Below, piece after piece: positions 36,231 through 46,003 of a DNA stretch of 64,000 bases. How positions within the stretch are numbered: the stretch's first letter is position 1; each line of letters opens with the position of its first letter. The stretch is from NCBI GenBank assembly GCA_947494335.1, contig CANLUT010000001.1, forward strand, positions 248,001 to 312,000, in the 5' to 3' direction. Source of the DNA: Oligoflexales bacterium (lineage in GTDB: Bacteria > Bdellovibrionota_B > Oligoflexia > Oligoflexales > RGVZ01). The position numbers and the translations under genes were made by a program. The notes under the pieces were generated by a model. The model saw only the letters and a list, made by a program, of their open reading frames with translations. It was not told the origin of the DNA and made no database searches.

Positions 36231-37475
36231 CTAGACGAGTCGAGAGCCCCGGGCCCAAACAGCCTGGGGCTTTGTTCGTCCGAGGTCTGCAACAAATTCT
36301 TCACAGGTTTGAAGGGGCATCAGGAGAATGTCAGCATCACGGCCAGCGGTGAGCGCTCCTTTTGTAGTTTCAAGTCGAAGAGAGCGAGCAGGAACCCAGG
36401 TTACGGCTGCGACAGCCTCAGCCATGGTGAGCTTGCAGTGGAGGGCTCCCATGGTCATGACAAGACGTAGGTTATCCACGGGGCAGCTTCCAGGATTGTA
36501 GTCAGTTGCCAAGCCCACGGCGCATCCAGCTGCCTTGATGGGGCGACTGTCTGTGTAGGGAATGGACGTATACAGCGACGTGCCGGGAAGAAGAAGGGCG
36601 ACGACGCCAGCCTTAGCCATGGCCGCGATGCCTTCCTTCGATGCAAATTGCATGTGGTCAGCACTTAAGGCCTTGTAGTTGGCTGCGCAAAAGGCTGCAC
36701 CTGCATCGGAGAACTCATCAGCATGCAGTCTGATGGGGATACCAAGCTCCTTGGCCTTATCAAGGTAAGGACGGCAGTCTTCAACAGAGAAATATCCTTG
36801 TTCAATAAATGCATCTACGGCATCGGCTAGTCGCTCTGCCTTTACAACAGGAAGCAGGTCTTTCGCGCACTGCTCAGCCCACGCGCGGGCAGACGGTTGA
36901 TCCTTGGGGACGGCATGCAGTGCAAGACAGGTGGCGCTTGTCGTTTGTGCCGATTGTTCGGAGAATTTTTTGATGATGCGTAGGTGACGTAACTCTTCTG
37001 AAACCGTCAGTCCGTAGCCTGATTTCATCTCAATGGTTGTGACACCGTGTTGAGCAAAAGCTTGCATACGCTGTTTTAAAAGAGACTCCAGCTCTGTATC
37101 AGTGGCCTTGGCTGAGTTCATGACACTCGACTGAATGCCGCCACCTTTGGCCGCGATCTCTTGATATGTAGCGCCGTCAAGACGCATACAGAATTCGTCA
37201 GCTCGAATTCCAGCAAAGATGGGGTGCGTGTGCGCATCCACAAGTCCAGGAAGTGCAATGCAGTTTGATCCGTCTATTCTGACGTGTTTTAAAAATACTT
37301 CAGGCGGATCACCAGAGCCAACGTCAGTAATCCTGCCATGATCTACTGCAATCCATGCGTTCTTGATTCGGCCTAAATCAGCGGGCGAAATCTTCGTGTA
37401 TCGCGAGTCCTTTGCCAACGGTGCCAGGGTAATAGCTTCGCATAAATTTGTAATAATGAAAGATGAGCTTTGCAC
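36231..37475 (-). CDS. hutI: Imidazolonepropionase
   Basis: LPGLVDAHTHPIFAG; GGGIQSSVMNS; TTIEMKSGYGL; RLHADEFSDAGAAF; ATDYNPGSCP. Confidence 0.93.
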   Translation of the reverse strand: MQSSSFIITNLCEAITLAPLAKDSRYTKISPADLGRIKNAWIAVDHGRITDVGSGDPPEVFLKHVRIDGSNCIALPGLVDAHTHPIFAGIRADEFCMRLDGATYQEIAAKGGGIQSSVMNSAKATDTELESLLKQRMQAFAQHGVTTIEMKSGYGLTVSEELRHLRIIKKFSEQSAQTTSATCLALHAVPKDQPSARAWAEQCAKDLLPVVKAERLADAVDAFIEQGYFSVEDCRPYLDKAKELGIPIRLHADEFSDAGAAFCAANYKALSADHMQFASKEGIAAMAKAGVVALLLPGTSLYTSIPYTDSRPIKAAGCAVGLATDYNPGSCPVDNLRLVMTMGALHCKLTMAEAVAAVTWVPARSLRLETTKGALTAGRDADILLMPLQTCEEFVADLGRTKPQAVWARGSRLV

Positions 37476-38924
37476 TTACTCGTCTCCCGTAAACTTGATG
37501 CTCCAAACTGTGCCGTGAGGTGTATCACGAAGTTCGATTCCTCGGCTGGCCATATCATCACGAACACGATCTCCGCGAGCGAAGTCTTTTGCAGCGCGGG
37601 CCTCTTTGCGTTCAAGGATTGCGGCTTGAATCTCGCCTTCATTGATTCCAAGTGACGGCAGAAGTTTCAATTTGATGTTGTGAACTTCCGATGCTGCATC
37701 AGTTTTAAATAATCCCAAAACATGTCCTGTCTCGCGGAGGGCCGTTGCAATGCCTGCAATCTGCGCTTGTTTTTCGGGACTCTTCTTGGTGACCATAATT
37801 TCGCGAGCTTGCTTGAAAGATTTGTTGAGAGAGCTGATCGCAGCTACTGTGTTGAAATCATCAGACATGGCTGCGTGAAATGCATCCAGTGTCGTCTTGT
37901 CAGCGCTTGATTTTACACCTGCCGAATACTCATCCATTGCGACCAGGCCTTCATAGTAATACAGAAGTCTTTTGTGACATGTTTGGAAGAACGTCTGCGA
38001 AAAGTCGATATTTGAAGAGTAGTGGTTCATCAGAAATCCAAGGCGTAAAACCTCGGCTGGCCAATCCTGAAGAAACTTCTGAATGGAAATATGATTGCCA
38101 AGACTCTTGGACATTTTCTGGTGATCGATCGTCAGCAATCCTGAATGAATCCAAATGCTCGCATAAGGTGCGTCATTTGCAGACTCGGACTGCGCAATTT
38201 CGTTTTCGTGGTGCGGAAACACCAGATCACGTCCGCCGCCATGAATTTCAAAGCTTTTTCCGAGATGCTTACAGGACATGGCAGAGCATTCAATGTGCCA
38301 GCCTGGACGGCCCTGTCCCCAAGGACTTTGCCAAGATGCATCAGGAGTTGAATCGCGCTTCCATAGAGCGAAATCAAGATCGTCTTCTTTGTCGCCAGCA
38401 ACAAGATCGCGTGTTCCGGAACGCAATTCATCCGGTTTTCGGTTGGAAAGCTTTCCGTAATCAGACTTTTTACGGACGCGGTAATAAACATCTCCCGTTG
38501 ATGTTGCGTATGCGTAGCCTTTGCTGATGAGAGATTCGATCATGGCGATAATCTCTGGGATGTTTTCCGAAACCTTTGGCTCAAAATCTGCGGGCTGAAC
38601 GCCAATCGCTTGCATGTCGCGTTCGCTGCCGGCAATCATGTCAGCTGCAAGTTTCGCAGGACTCATGCCGCGCTCTTTTGCGCGATTAATAATTTTGTCA
38701 TCCACGTCGGTGTAATTGCGCACGTACGTGACTTTGTATCCGCAATAGCGAAGATATGCGCGAACGATGTCAAAGTAGATTGCCTGCATGGCGTGACCGA
38801 TATGACAATCATCGTAAACTGTGACGCCACAGGCGTAGATTCCCACATGATTCGAGGCTGGATTTAAAAGTTTCAGCGGTTCTTTTTTGCCAGACAGAGT
38901 GTTTGTCATCAAAATTTGGCGCAT
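37476..38924 (-). CDS. cysS: Cysteinyl-tRNA synthetase
   Basis: YACGVTVYDDCHIGHAM; PGWHIECSAMS; KMSKSLGN. Confidence 0.97.
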   Translation of the reverse strand: MRQILMTNTLSGKKEPLKLLNPASNHVGIYACGVTVYDDCHIGHAMQAIYFDIVRAYLRYCGYKVTYVRNYTDVDDKIINRAKERGMSPAKLAADMIAGSERDMQAIGVQPADFEPKVSENIPEIIAMIESLISKGYAYATSTGDVYYRVRKKSDYGKLSNRKPDELRSGTRDLVAGDKEDDLDFALWKRDSTPDASWQSPWGQGRPGWHIECSAMSCKHLGKSFEIHGGGRDLVFPHHENEIAQSESANDAPYASIWIHSGLLTIDHQKMSKSLGNHISIQKFLQDWPAEVLRLGFLMNHYSSNIDFSQTFFQTCHKRLLYYYEGLVAMDEYSAGVKSSADKTTLDAFHAAMSDDFNTVAAISSLNKSFKQAREIMVTKKSPEKQAQIAGIATALRETGHVLGLFKTDAASEVHNIKLKLLPSLGINEGEIQAAILERKEARAAKDFARGDRVRDDMASRGIELRDTPHGTVWSIKFTGDE

Positions 38925-39116
38925 GGAGTCTTACCTATTTGCGATGAAGGCACGGAAATAAAAGTCTCCTCACGATAATATGTAACCTGCTGAATGTGCA
39001 ATGAAAATAAGCGTAAATTGCAATAATGGGATGTTGGGGCCTTATACACTTTGACTAAAGTTTTTACGCAGCGGCCCGACACATGTGATGTGAGCACGAC
39101 ATCATCTGAGGGCATC

Positions 39117-39446
39117 ATGTCAAACGATCCAAAAAATGGAATCAACCTGGAAAACCTCTGGTTTTACTTTGATGCCATTGAGCGCGATTGCATGGACCTG
39201 GGCATGATGGACCAGAAGTCAACGCGCGTGCAGGCTCTCAAAGGAAAGCTACTTCGATTGCCGAAAGCTGAATTTGACGCCGCCATCAAAACCATCGAGC
39301 GCTTGGTCGATACCGGCGCAAATAGCCAAGAAGACAAGAAAAATCAAGAACAGCAGCGCAAGCGTGCAAGCCTTGATTTATTCGAAAAGACTGCCTCGGC
39401 TGGCGATACGAAAGCAGCTGTAGACTCTATTTCACGCGTTTCCTAA
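39117..39446 (+). CDS. Hypothetical protein
   Basis: ORF with coding-like composition; start at internal ATG. Confidence 0.6.
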   Translation: MSNDPKNGINLENLWFYFDAIERDCMDLGMMDQKSTRVQALKGKLLRLPKAEFDAAIKTIERLVDTGANSQEDKKNQEQQRKRASLDLFEKTASAGDTKAAVDSISRVS

Positions 39447-39527
39447 GCCTGTTTCAAGGCATTGCCAATCCTAAAATCTGTGCTAGGATCGACCTCAGAA
39501 CGTCTCTTTTTCAAATCGAGGTTTGTC

Positions 39528-39965
39528 ATGACACAACGCGACATTCGCATTCGTCCATTGTCTGAAGGTATTGGTCTTGGTGCATTGAAAACCCCCTCGC
39601 CGAAGATTCAGTTGACAGATATCGACACATCAGTGATGCGCCAAGCGCATGCTGCATACGCTCCGCACAGTGTTGAAACAGAGATTCGACAGCGACTTGC
39701 AACAAAGTGGTATGTGCATTCCGTTCGTTTTCTCGCATCGACTGGTATTGATATTTTTGTGGGTGTCATCAGTGCATTCATGATTGCTTGGGTCTCTGTT
39801 TTAGCTTGGACGGCCGGAGAATCAGGACAAATGGATGTGCTTGCATCACTCGCTATTGTGGTTGATTTTTTGACCGCTCAGTCAGTTTTTACTGTTGCAG
39901 CAGAAATTATTTTCATTGCATTTTCGTTACGTATCGTTCGATATTTTGTAGGGAGATTTGCGTAG
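39528..39965 (+). CDS. Hypothetical membrane protein
   Basis: Two hydrophobic segments; ATG at 39528. Confidence 0.6.
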   Translation: MTQRDIRIRPLSEGIGLGALKTPSPKIQLTDIDTSVMRQAHAAYAPHSVETEIRQRLATKWYVHSVRFLASTGIDIFVGVISAFMIAWVSVLAWTAGESGQMDVLASLAIVVDFLTAQSVFTVAAEIIFIAFSLRIVRYFVGRFA

Positions 39966-40287
39966 GGCACATTCATTTTTTGTCCTGAATTCTTCTTGAA
40001 AAAAATTACTTCGAACAGAAAGTCAGGCAATTCAGTCTGGCTTTTTTCTTTCAAAGCCTTTTTTTGCATAAAAAAAGTGTCGTCATGTCTTGTTACAAGT
40101 CTTGGCGAAATTCGTAACAAATTTTGTCATAAATGGAAAACATTGCGGGTTTTTTGAGTTTTTTCAGGACTCTAAGGCAAAATCTGAATTGGCGTGGTGC
40201 GGCCCTTGTGCCACAACGGGGGTACGGATTGATGTGCCTTGAAACCCGCATGAAATCGTTAATAGGCGATATTTGCCTGGCGGTTTC

Positions 40288-40317
40288 TTGACATAAAAAC
40301 CAGCTGCCAGATATATT
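40288..40317 (+). promoter_or_regulatory. sigma70-like promoter
   Basis: TTGACA-N18-TATATT upstream of the 40410 gene. Confidence 0.6.
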
Positions 40318-40409
40318 TAAAGTATACCAACGAGTTCAATTTAGTTACTTGATCCGCGTTCGCAGATTGTCAGGATCGGCGCACCTGTATCGCAAGGGGG
40401 AGAGAGGCC

Positions 40410-41294
40410 ATGAAGCGCTCTGAGACGGTAAAATTCCCGAATTCCATCCAGCTGTTCAAATTTTGCCAGAAGGTGATGATGCACCAACGCGGCAACAAGA
40501 AAGTTAACGATCAGGAGATCGGTAACATCCTTGAGTTCAATCCATCGGATTGCAGCCACTGGAAGCGCGGTGAGAAAAGTGTACGCAGTGTATTCGCACT
40601 TGCTAAACTGTCTGAGACTCTGAACGTTGAGGCTTCCCTGATTCATGACTTGGCATCGGGTGCAGCAGGTTTGGATGAGGCGTTTTTCGAGTACCTCGAA
40701 AGCAACTCGATCACTGCAACCATCACCAAAGCGCGTGACGTAGGTGAGGACGCTATGGTTGCTGCTCGTCAGCGCGTTGAGACATTTGTCGCTCAGCTTC
40801 ACTCCCAGAGCCAATTCACAACTGCTCCTCTTTACCTTCCTGAAGTTATTCGGTTCTTCTCGTTCGTACAAATGCAGCCGATCGAGATGATTGATCGCTT
40901 GAGCCGCGTGTTGAGAACAAAGCCAGGTCACTATGTGATCAACTATCGCAAAGGCGATCTTAAGGCTCAGACTCGTATGAGTGTGCTCAAAGATTTAGCT
41001 CGCATTATTTTTGAAGCTGAGCGTACTCGATTCCCTGAGTTGGGTGCTGTAAATGAGAAATTGGCTGCTTATGAGCAGTTGATTTTCGTTTCAACTCTGC
41101 TTGCTCCGCGCACAATGCTGCTCGACGAAATGGCGCGTCTCGACTCACGTCGTAACGTTGTCAGCGAGCTCTCAGCGCTGTTCTGGATTCCGAAGTCCCT
41201 TTTGACATTCCAACTACAGCAAGTCATCCGTCAAGCTCCGGCAACGTCGACTCTTGGTCAGACAAATGCCCGCTCTATGGAATTGGCAAGCTGA
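40410..41294 (+). CDS. HTH protein with possible degenerate ImmA/IrrE-like C-terminal region
   Basis: N-terminal DQEIGNILEFNPSDCSHWKRGEKSVRSVFALAKLSETLNV HTH; no HExxH found. Confidence 0.6.
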   Translation: MKRSETVKFPNSIQLFKFCQKVMMHQRGNKKVNDQEIGNILEFNPSDCSHWKRGEKSVRSVFALAKLSETLNVEASLIHDLASGAAGLDEAFFEYLESNSITATITKARDVGEDAMVAARQRVETFVAQLHSQSQFTTAPLYLPEVIRFFSFVQMQPIEMIDRLSRVLRTKPGHYVINYRKGDLKAQTRMSVLKDLARIIFEAERTRFPELGAVNEKLAAYEQLIFVSTLLAPRTMLLDEMARLDSRRNVVSELSALFWIPKSLLTFQLQQVIRQAPATSTLGQTNARSMELAS

Positions 41295-41334
41295 TTGTAT
41301 CCCTTAGAAGTTTCAGGTCCTCCGAAGTTTTGGC

Positions 41335-41367
41335 GCGCCGCACTTGTGACGGCGCGTTTTTTTTTCT
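41335..41367 (+). terminator. Rho-independent terminator
   Basis: CGCGCCgcacttgtgacGGCGCGTTTTTTTTT. Confidence 0.9.
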
Positions 41368-41416
41368 AATATCAGTCACATCAGATGTTCTCTTTTGAGA
41401 TGTGAAAGGTGGTTCT

Positions 41417-41788
41417 ATGTTCTTTGTAAATCGATTTTTGAAACCTGTTTATCTCATATCGTTGTTCTTGGTGGCTTCGTCCTGCGTGACGCAGGGGCGG
41501 GACTTTTACTCACAGCTTGATTGGGTCAAGAAGGGAAAAACTCGTCAGACTGACGTGAAGCTTTTGCTGGGCGATCCTCAGTTTGTTGGTTCCAGCGACG
41601 GAACCCCGGCGTGGACGTACGGCTACTATAAGTACCGCCTGTTTAGTCCAAGCTACACAAAAGAGGTGAAGTTTTACTGGAATGCAGATGCTACAGTTCA
41701 GACTTGGTCCTTCACTAGTAGCTTTCCCGATGACATAAAAGGTGTCAGTGCCGTCCCTGGCAAGCCGGCAGGCGATGTAACTCGCTGA
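41417..41788 (+). CDS. SmpA/BamE-like lipoprotein
   Basis: Lipobox VASSC; DWVKKGKTRQTDVKLLLGDPQFVGSSDGTPAWTYGYY. Confidence 0.6.
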   Translation: MFFVNRFLKPVYLISLFLVASSCVTQGRDFYSQLDWVKKGKTRQTDVKLLLGDPQFVGSSDGTPAWTYGYYKYRLFSPSYTKEVKFYWNADATVQTWSFTSSFPDDIKGVSAVPGKPAGDVTR

Positions 41789-41810
41789 TAATATTAAATT
41801 CTTTATTTTA

Positions 41811-41848
41811 AAGCCCCCGCCCAGATGGGTTGGGGGCTCTTTTATTTT
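41811..41848 (+). terminator. Rho-independent terminator
   Basis: AGCCCCCgcccagatgggttGGGGGCTCTTTTATTTT. Confidence 0.8.
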
Positions 41849-41980
41849 AAATCATTCTAATAAAATCTTGACTTATTCTAATAGAAATGGTTTAATAATG
41901 TCGAGTGGCCTCCCTGAAAGCGGAGGCTGTCATCTTGCTGAATGTCTGTTGAAGCTGGTTGTATGATGTGGAGGTTGTCA

Positions 41981-43021
41981 ATGTTTGCGAGAAACTCGAT
42001 TTGGGCTGTGGGTCTTGTTCCCCTGATCTTATCCCTAAATGCCTGTGGTGATTTAACCGGTGGTGGTGGCAGCAAAAAACGCGGCACGCCCCCCAGAATT
42101 CAAACCAATACAACCTCAATTCCAACGACGCAGGCTCCTGATAGCCCTGTTTGTGCCCCAAATCAAAAGTCGATTGGCGCCAACATTGCCTTTTTAGTTG
42201 ATAACTCTAGTTCAAACGCTGCAACCGACTGTCCAAGTGCAACAGTTGCGCGAAGTATAAATGGCGCAGACATGTATCGTTGCGGACAAGAGACGAACCG
42301 CGAAAAAGCGGTGCTCGCTGCTTTTGACCTGTTGGCTGATGTCTCTGCTCGAGATTCTTCGCCGATGGCTGCAAGTAACATGTCAATCGTAGCATTCCCT
42401 GCAGAGGGTAATGCTGTGCAGACTGTTAAAATTGCCACCAATGGTTGGGTGAGCAGTCGTCCAGCTGCCGAAAATCGCACTGGTATTCAAACAGCGATGC
42501 AGTTTGCTCGCGATCCATTTGGAGCAACTCCCTACGGTACGGCGATCGCCGCCGCTGCAGGTTTATTTAGTGCCAACTCCAACGACGGACGCACAAAGCT
42601 TGCGGTCCTTGTAACTGATGGAGAGCCAACTGATCGTGACCCAACGGAGGTTTCTGATCGCGCCAAAGCGCTAAGGGCTTCTGGGGTTGAAATAGTCACC
42701 ATTTTCGTTGGTAACTCGCAGACGCGCTCGCAGCGCCAAGCTGCCCATGCTCAGATGCTGCAAAGCTATGAGCAAAGAAGTCAACCAGGTCACTATTACA
42801 ATGCTCAACGCTACCAAACATTTGATGCCTATCTAGACGATATTTTGGGGCGTAATGGCCGAGTTCCCCTTGTGGACGCGGTTACAAGTCAGGTTGTTCC
42901 AACCTGTGTCGATTCTCAGGGTTCCGTCTGTCAGCGTTGGAAGGTTGAAATTGCGAATTCCAGCGAGTTACCGAACGCTGTGAAGCAAGTTCTACGTACC
43001 CGCGCCATTAAATGCCAATAA
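41981..43021 (+). CDS. VWA-domain lipoprotein
   Basis: Lipobox SLNAC; MIDAS-like VDNSSSN; LAVLVTDGEPTDRDP; GGAGG RBS before ATG 41981. Confidence 0.8.
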   Translation: MFARNSIWAVGLVPLILSLNACGDLTGGGGSKKRGTPPRIQTNTTSIPTTQAPDSPVCAPNQKSIGANIAFLVDNSSSNAATDCPSATVARSINGADMYRCGQETNREKAVLAAFDLLADVSARDSSPMAASNMSIVAFPAEGNAVQTVKIATNGWVSSRPAAENRTGIQTAMQFARDPFGATPYGTAIAAAAGLFSANSNDGRTKLAVLVTDGEPTDRDPTEVSDRAKALRASGVEIVTIFVGNSQTRSQRQAAHAQMLQSYEQRSQPGHYYNAQRYQTFDAYLDDILGRNGRVPLVDAVTSQVVPTCVDSQGSVCQRWKVEIANSSELPNAVKQVLRTRAIKCQ

Positions 43022-43077
43022 TTCGAACTTAGATTTTTATTAAGTCCCTCCACGGCTTAATGAAATACCAGCAAGAG

Positions 43078-43113
43078 CCACCTGCCCTCGATGGGGGCGG
43101 GTGGTAATTTTTT
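43078..43113 (+). terminator. Rho-independent terminator
   Basis: CCACCTGCCCTCgatgGGGGCGGGTGGTAATTTTTT. Confidence 0.8.
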
Positions 43114-43174
43114 GACCGAATGCGTAAAATATTCCTAGTCACAAGTTAATTTAAAGTGGTTGGAGAGATTTCTC

Positions 43175-44686
43175 ATGAGATCTTTTTGCGGTTTTATTGC
43201 CATCGGAGTTTTGCTCCCGTTCTTGGTGATGTGTAAGCCGTCAACCACTAAGCAGACCCTGGCGCCAGTCTTCACGAAGACGACTCCTGCCGATCCGATG
43301 GTCCAGTTTTATGCGTCGGGCCAAACAGAGATTCGTGCTAAAAGTAACTTCTATTACGCTCTCTTCAAACGAGACTACGATCTGAAGTTTGATGCAACCA
43401 AGAACACCGGGGAAGCTGCTACGGAGCGTATGCCCTATGTTGGAAGTTGGTATCCGCAAAATCGCGGTGGCACAAATGTTAGGATGCGCGGCAACAGCCC
43501 TCTTGAGAAGTATGATGCTGTTTTTAACAAGAGTTCAACAGCTAAAGCTGCTGATTGGGAACGTAAAAATCATACAGTTGGGGCCAGCGACGACTCTGCA
43601 GCATGGGCCGGTCATTGTAATGGTTTTTCTGCAGCCTCAAGCCGTCATCAAGAGCCTTCAAAACAAGTTGTTCGCGGCGATGTGACTTTTTATCCAGAAG
43701 ACATTAAGGCCTTGCTTGCTGAAGTCTACATGGGGGCTAAGTTTTATTTTTTGGGCGGAAATCGTTGCGGTCTAGTGAATGACGCACCATTGACCCCTCC
43801 TGGAAGTCGTCAGGACCCACTGACGATGGGTGCCTGTGATGACGTGAATCCAGGAACATTCCACGTAGCAGTGACAAACTGGATTGGCATTCAGAAATAC
43901 CCGCTGATTATGGATGAGTCGTCGAAGGAGCAGGTGTGGAATTATCCGCATTGGAAATATTCATTTGACAGCCGTACTGTGAGTCGGGCTGATGCAAACA
44001 GGATCATCACAGGCAGCAGTACGGATGAATATAAATTTAATCCTAATGCAAAACAGTTTCGAAGTGTTGCCATGACTATTTATCATACGAATGCGTTTGT
44101 CGAAGAGAGAATGACAAACACGGTAGCCACTGAGCAGCGTTATAAAGCGAAGGCTTATTACTACATTCTTGAGCTCAATGATGCAGGTGACATTATCGGA
44201 GGGGAGTGGGTCAGCACGAGTCAACGAGATCATCCTGACTTTATCTGGGTAGCGCTGGAACCAATGCCCGGAGACGGCACGCCTTACAGTGCTAACCCGA
44301 ATTTGGATGCAAAAGAGATTTTAAAATTATGGGCTGAATCCATTGGTGCAGACCCCAACAATCCTCCAACGGGACTAATGGAGCCCAAGCTCGCCACAGA
44401 GTGGGGGCGATTTCCAAAGTTTGATGTCCAGATTAACGGCGCAAACACTGGAGCCGCGTTCGCGGTTGATGATGCGATTGAAATCCTATTGAAGCGTAAA
44501 GAGGGTTTATCAGGGGCAACCGTTGAGGCTGTTCTTGACGGAAATCGTGTTCCCTTTGACCAAAGTATCGCTCCGCGAGCCAGCCTATCCAAAGTATCGG
44601 ATGGGCTTCACGTTCTGGAGATAAAATGGAAATCTGGTCCAATCACTGTCGATGAGCAACGAGTGCGGTTTCACGTCATTCGTTAA
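43175..44686 (+). CDS. Secreted protein resembling the transglutaminase-elicitor family
   Basis: Signal peptide; WAGHCNGFSAASSRHQEPSKQVVRGDVTFYPEDIKALLAEVY; later FHVAVTNWIG and DESSKEQVWNYPHW. Confidence 0.5.
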   Translation: MRSFCGFIAIGVLLPFLVMCKPSTTKQTLAPVFTKTTPADPMVQFYASGQTEIRAKSNFYYALFKRDYDLKFDATKNTGEAATERMPYVGSWYPQNRGGTNVRMRGNSPLEKYDAVFNKSSTAKAADWERKNHTVGASDDSAAWAGHCNGFSAASSRHQEPSKQVVRGDVTFYPEDIKALLAEVYMGAKFYFLGGNRCGLVNDAPLTPPGSRQDPLTMGACDDVNPGTFHVAVTNWIGIQKYPLIMDESSKEQVWNYPHWKYSFDSRTVSRADANRIITGSSTDEYKFNPNAKQFRSVAMTIYHTNAFVEERMTNTVATEQRYKAKAYYYILELNDAGDIIGGEWVSTSQRDHPDFIWVALEPMPGDGTPYSANPNLDAKEILKLWAESIGADPNNPPTGLMEPKLATEWGRFPKFDVQINGANTGAAFAVDDAIEILLKRKEGLSGATVEAVLDGNRVPFDQSIAPRASLSKVSDGLHVLEIKWKSGPITVDEQRVRFHVIR

Positions 44687-44732
44687 TCGCAAAGAGGTAC
44701 ACTCGGTAATTTTTGTTGCCGAGTTAAATTAC

Positions 44733-45209
44733 TTACAAAATAAACCTGACCCCTACTTGGACTGCCAGAAAAGATTCTACAAATGGTATCACTGTGCATG
44801 TGGGAGTTACGTCTGCATGAATGTGGACAGGAGCAGTCGGAAACTGAACCAGAACACCCAGAGGAATTCTAGCTCCAATCCCAGTCAACCTTCTGCCACG
44901 CTCTTCGTAGACGTCCCAATATCTTGTGCTGAATGCAAATCCACCGCCACCGACAAATGGTACCAAGTTGGGCGCTGAAGGAACTGCGCCCGGGAATGTA
45001 TACGCATAGTCCGCCGCCAGCAAGAGATCACGGCTGATCATTGCCTGGACAAAGTTTTGATCACTCAATTTGTGGTAGAGTGTGAGGCCGCCAAAGTCTC
45101 CCACTGAGATTCCAAATCCTGTGGTGCCGGGGGTGAAGTTCGAGCCGGCGATCGATGGAGTTGATACCCAAAGCGAGAGGCAAGTCACCAACGAACAAAG
45201 ATACCTCAT
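44733..45209 (-). CDS. Hypothetical small outer-membrane-like protein
   Basis: Signal peptide ending SIAG; beta-rich, C-terminal VGVRFIL. Confidence 0.6.
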   Translation of the reverse strand: MRYLCSLVTCLSLWVSTPSIAGSNFTPGTTGFGISVGDFGGLTLYHKLSDQNFVQAMISRDLLLAADYAYTFPGAVPSAPNLVPFVGGGGFAFSTRYWDVYEERGRRLTGIGARIPLGVLVQFPTAPVHIHADVTPTCTVIPFVESFLAVQVGVRFIL

Positions 45210-46003
45210 GGGAGTCTGATGTCCTTAAGGTTCTTCTCGTTGATTGCAATTTTGCTTTGACGGCGCAAGTCGTGGATCAAGTCTTCTTGAACCTTCTGTC
45301 TGTATTTCTTTGCAACCTCGGTTTTAACCGTTTCGTATTTAACAGGTTTGTCACCTTTGATGTCTGTCACTTTGATGATGTGCCAGCCGAAGTTTGTTTT
45401 CACGGGCTGAGGATGGATGGAGCCTTTTGGTAAGTTAAAAGCTACCGTTTCAAACTCCGACACCATACGACCATGCCCAAAAAACCCTAGATCTACAGAC
45501 TTGTCTTTAGAATATTTCTTGGCAATGGATTCGAAGTCCTTAGGAGATTTCTGAACCTCACTCAGGGCTTTGACAGCAGTCGCTTCGTCGTCACAAAGAA
45601 TATGCATGGCACGCACTTCTTTGGTGGAGAACAGGTCTTTGTTCTGGTCAAACCAGGCTCGAAGATCTTTGTCACTAGATTTTTTTTCTACGGCCCGGTC
45701 GACGTATTCTCCTGCCAGAAGCTGTGCGGTTACGTCGGCAAGACGCGCCTGGTAGGCGGGGTCTTTGTCAAAGCTCTCTGATTTTGCTTTGCGAGCCACA
45801 AGTTGGCTATTAATAACATGGTCAAGAAAGCGTTTACGCAGCTCTGGATTGGACGCGACCATCTCCCCTTGAGAGCCGAGCGCGCGCATGGCAGCCGTAA
45901 ATGACTCAGTCGTGATCACAATGTCATCAACCTTGGCTAGTTCTGCTGCAAATGTAGATCCGGACAGTAAAACGATCAGAAGAGAGATTAGTTTCTTTGT
46001 CAT
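45206..46003 (-). CDS. Parvulin-type peptidyl-prolyl cis-trans isomerase (PrsA/SurA-like)
   Basis: AMHILCDDEATAVKAL...FESIAKKYSKDKSVDLGFFGHGRMVSEFETVAFNLPKGSIHPQPVKTNFGWHIIKV. Confidence 0.92.
   Translation of the reverse strand: MTKKLISLLIVLLSGSTFAAELAKVDDIVITTESFTAAMRALGSQGEMVASNPELRKRFLDHVINSQLVARKAKSESFDKDPAYQARLADVTAQLLAGEYVDRAVEKKSSDKDLRAWFDQNKDLFSTKEVRAMHILCDDEATAVKALSEVQKSPKDFESIAKKYSKDKSVDLGFFGHGRMVSEFETVAFNLPKGSIHPQPVKTNFGWHIIKVTDIKGDKPVKYETVKTEVAKKYRQKVQEDLIHDLRRQSKIAINEKNLKDIRLP

Noticed and set aside
37880-38527. 215-aa plus-strand ORF
   Set aside because: Lies antisense within the clear cysS gene; shadow ORF
40341-40931. 196-aa minus-strand ORF
   Set aside because: Antisense to the 40410-41294 gene, which has a promoter, HTH signature and terminator; the antisense product has no recognisable features
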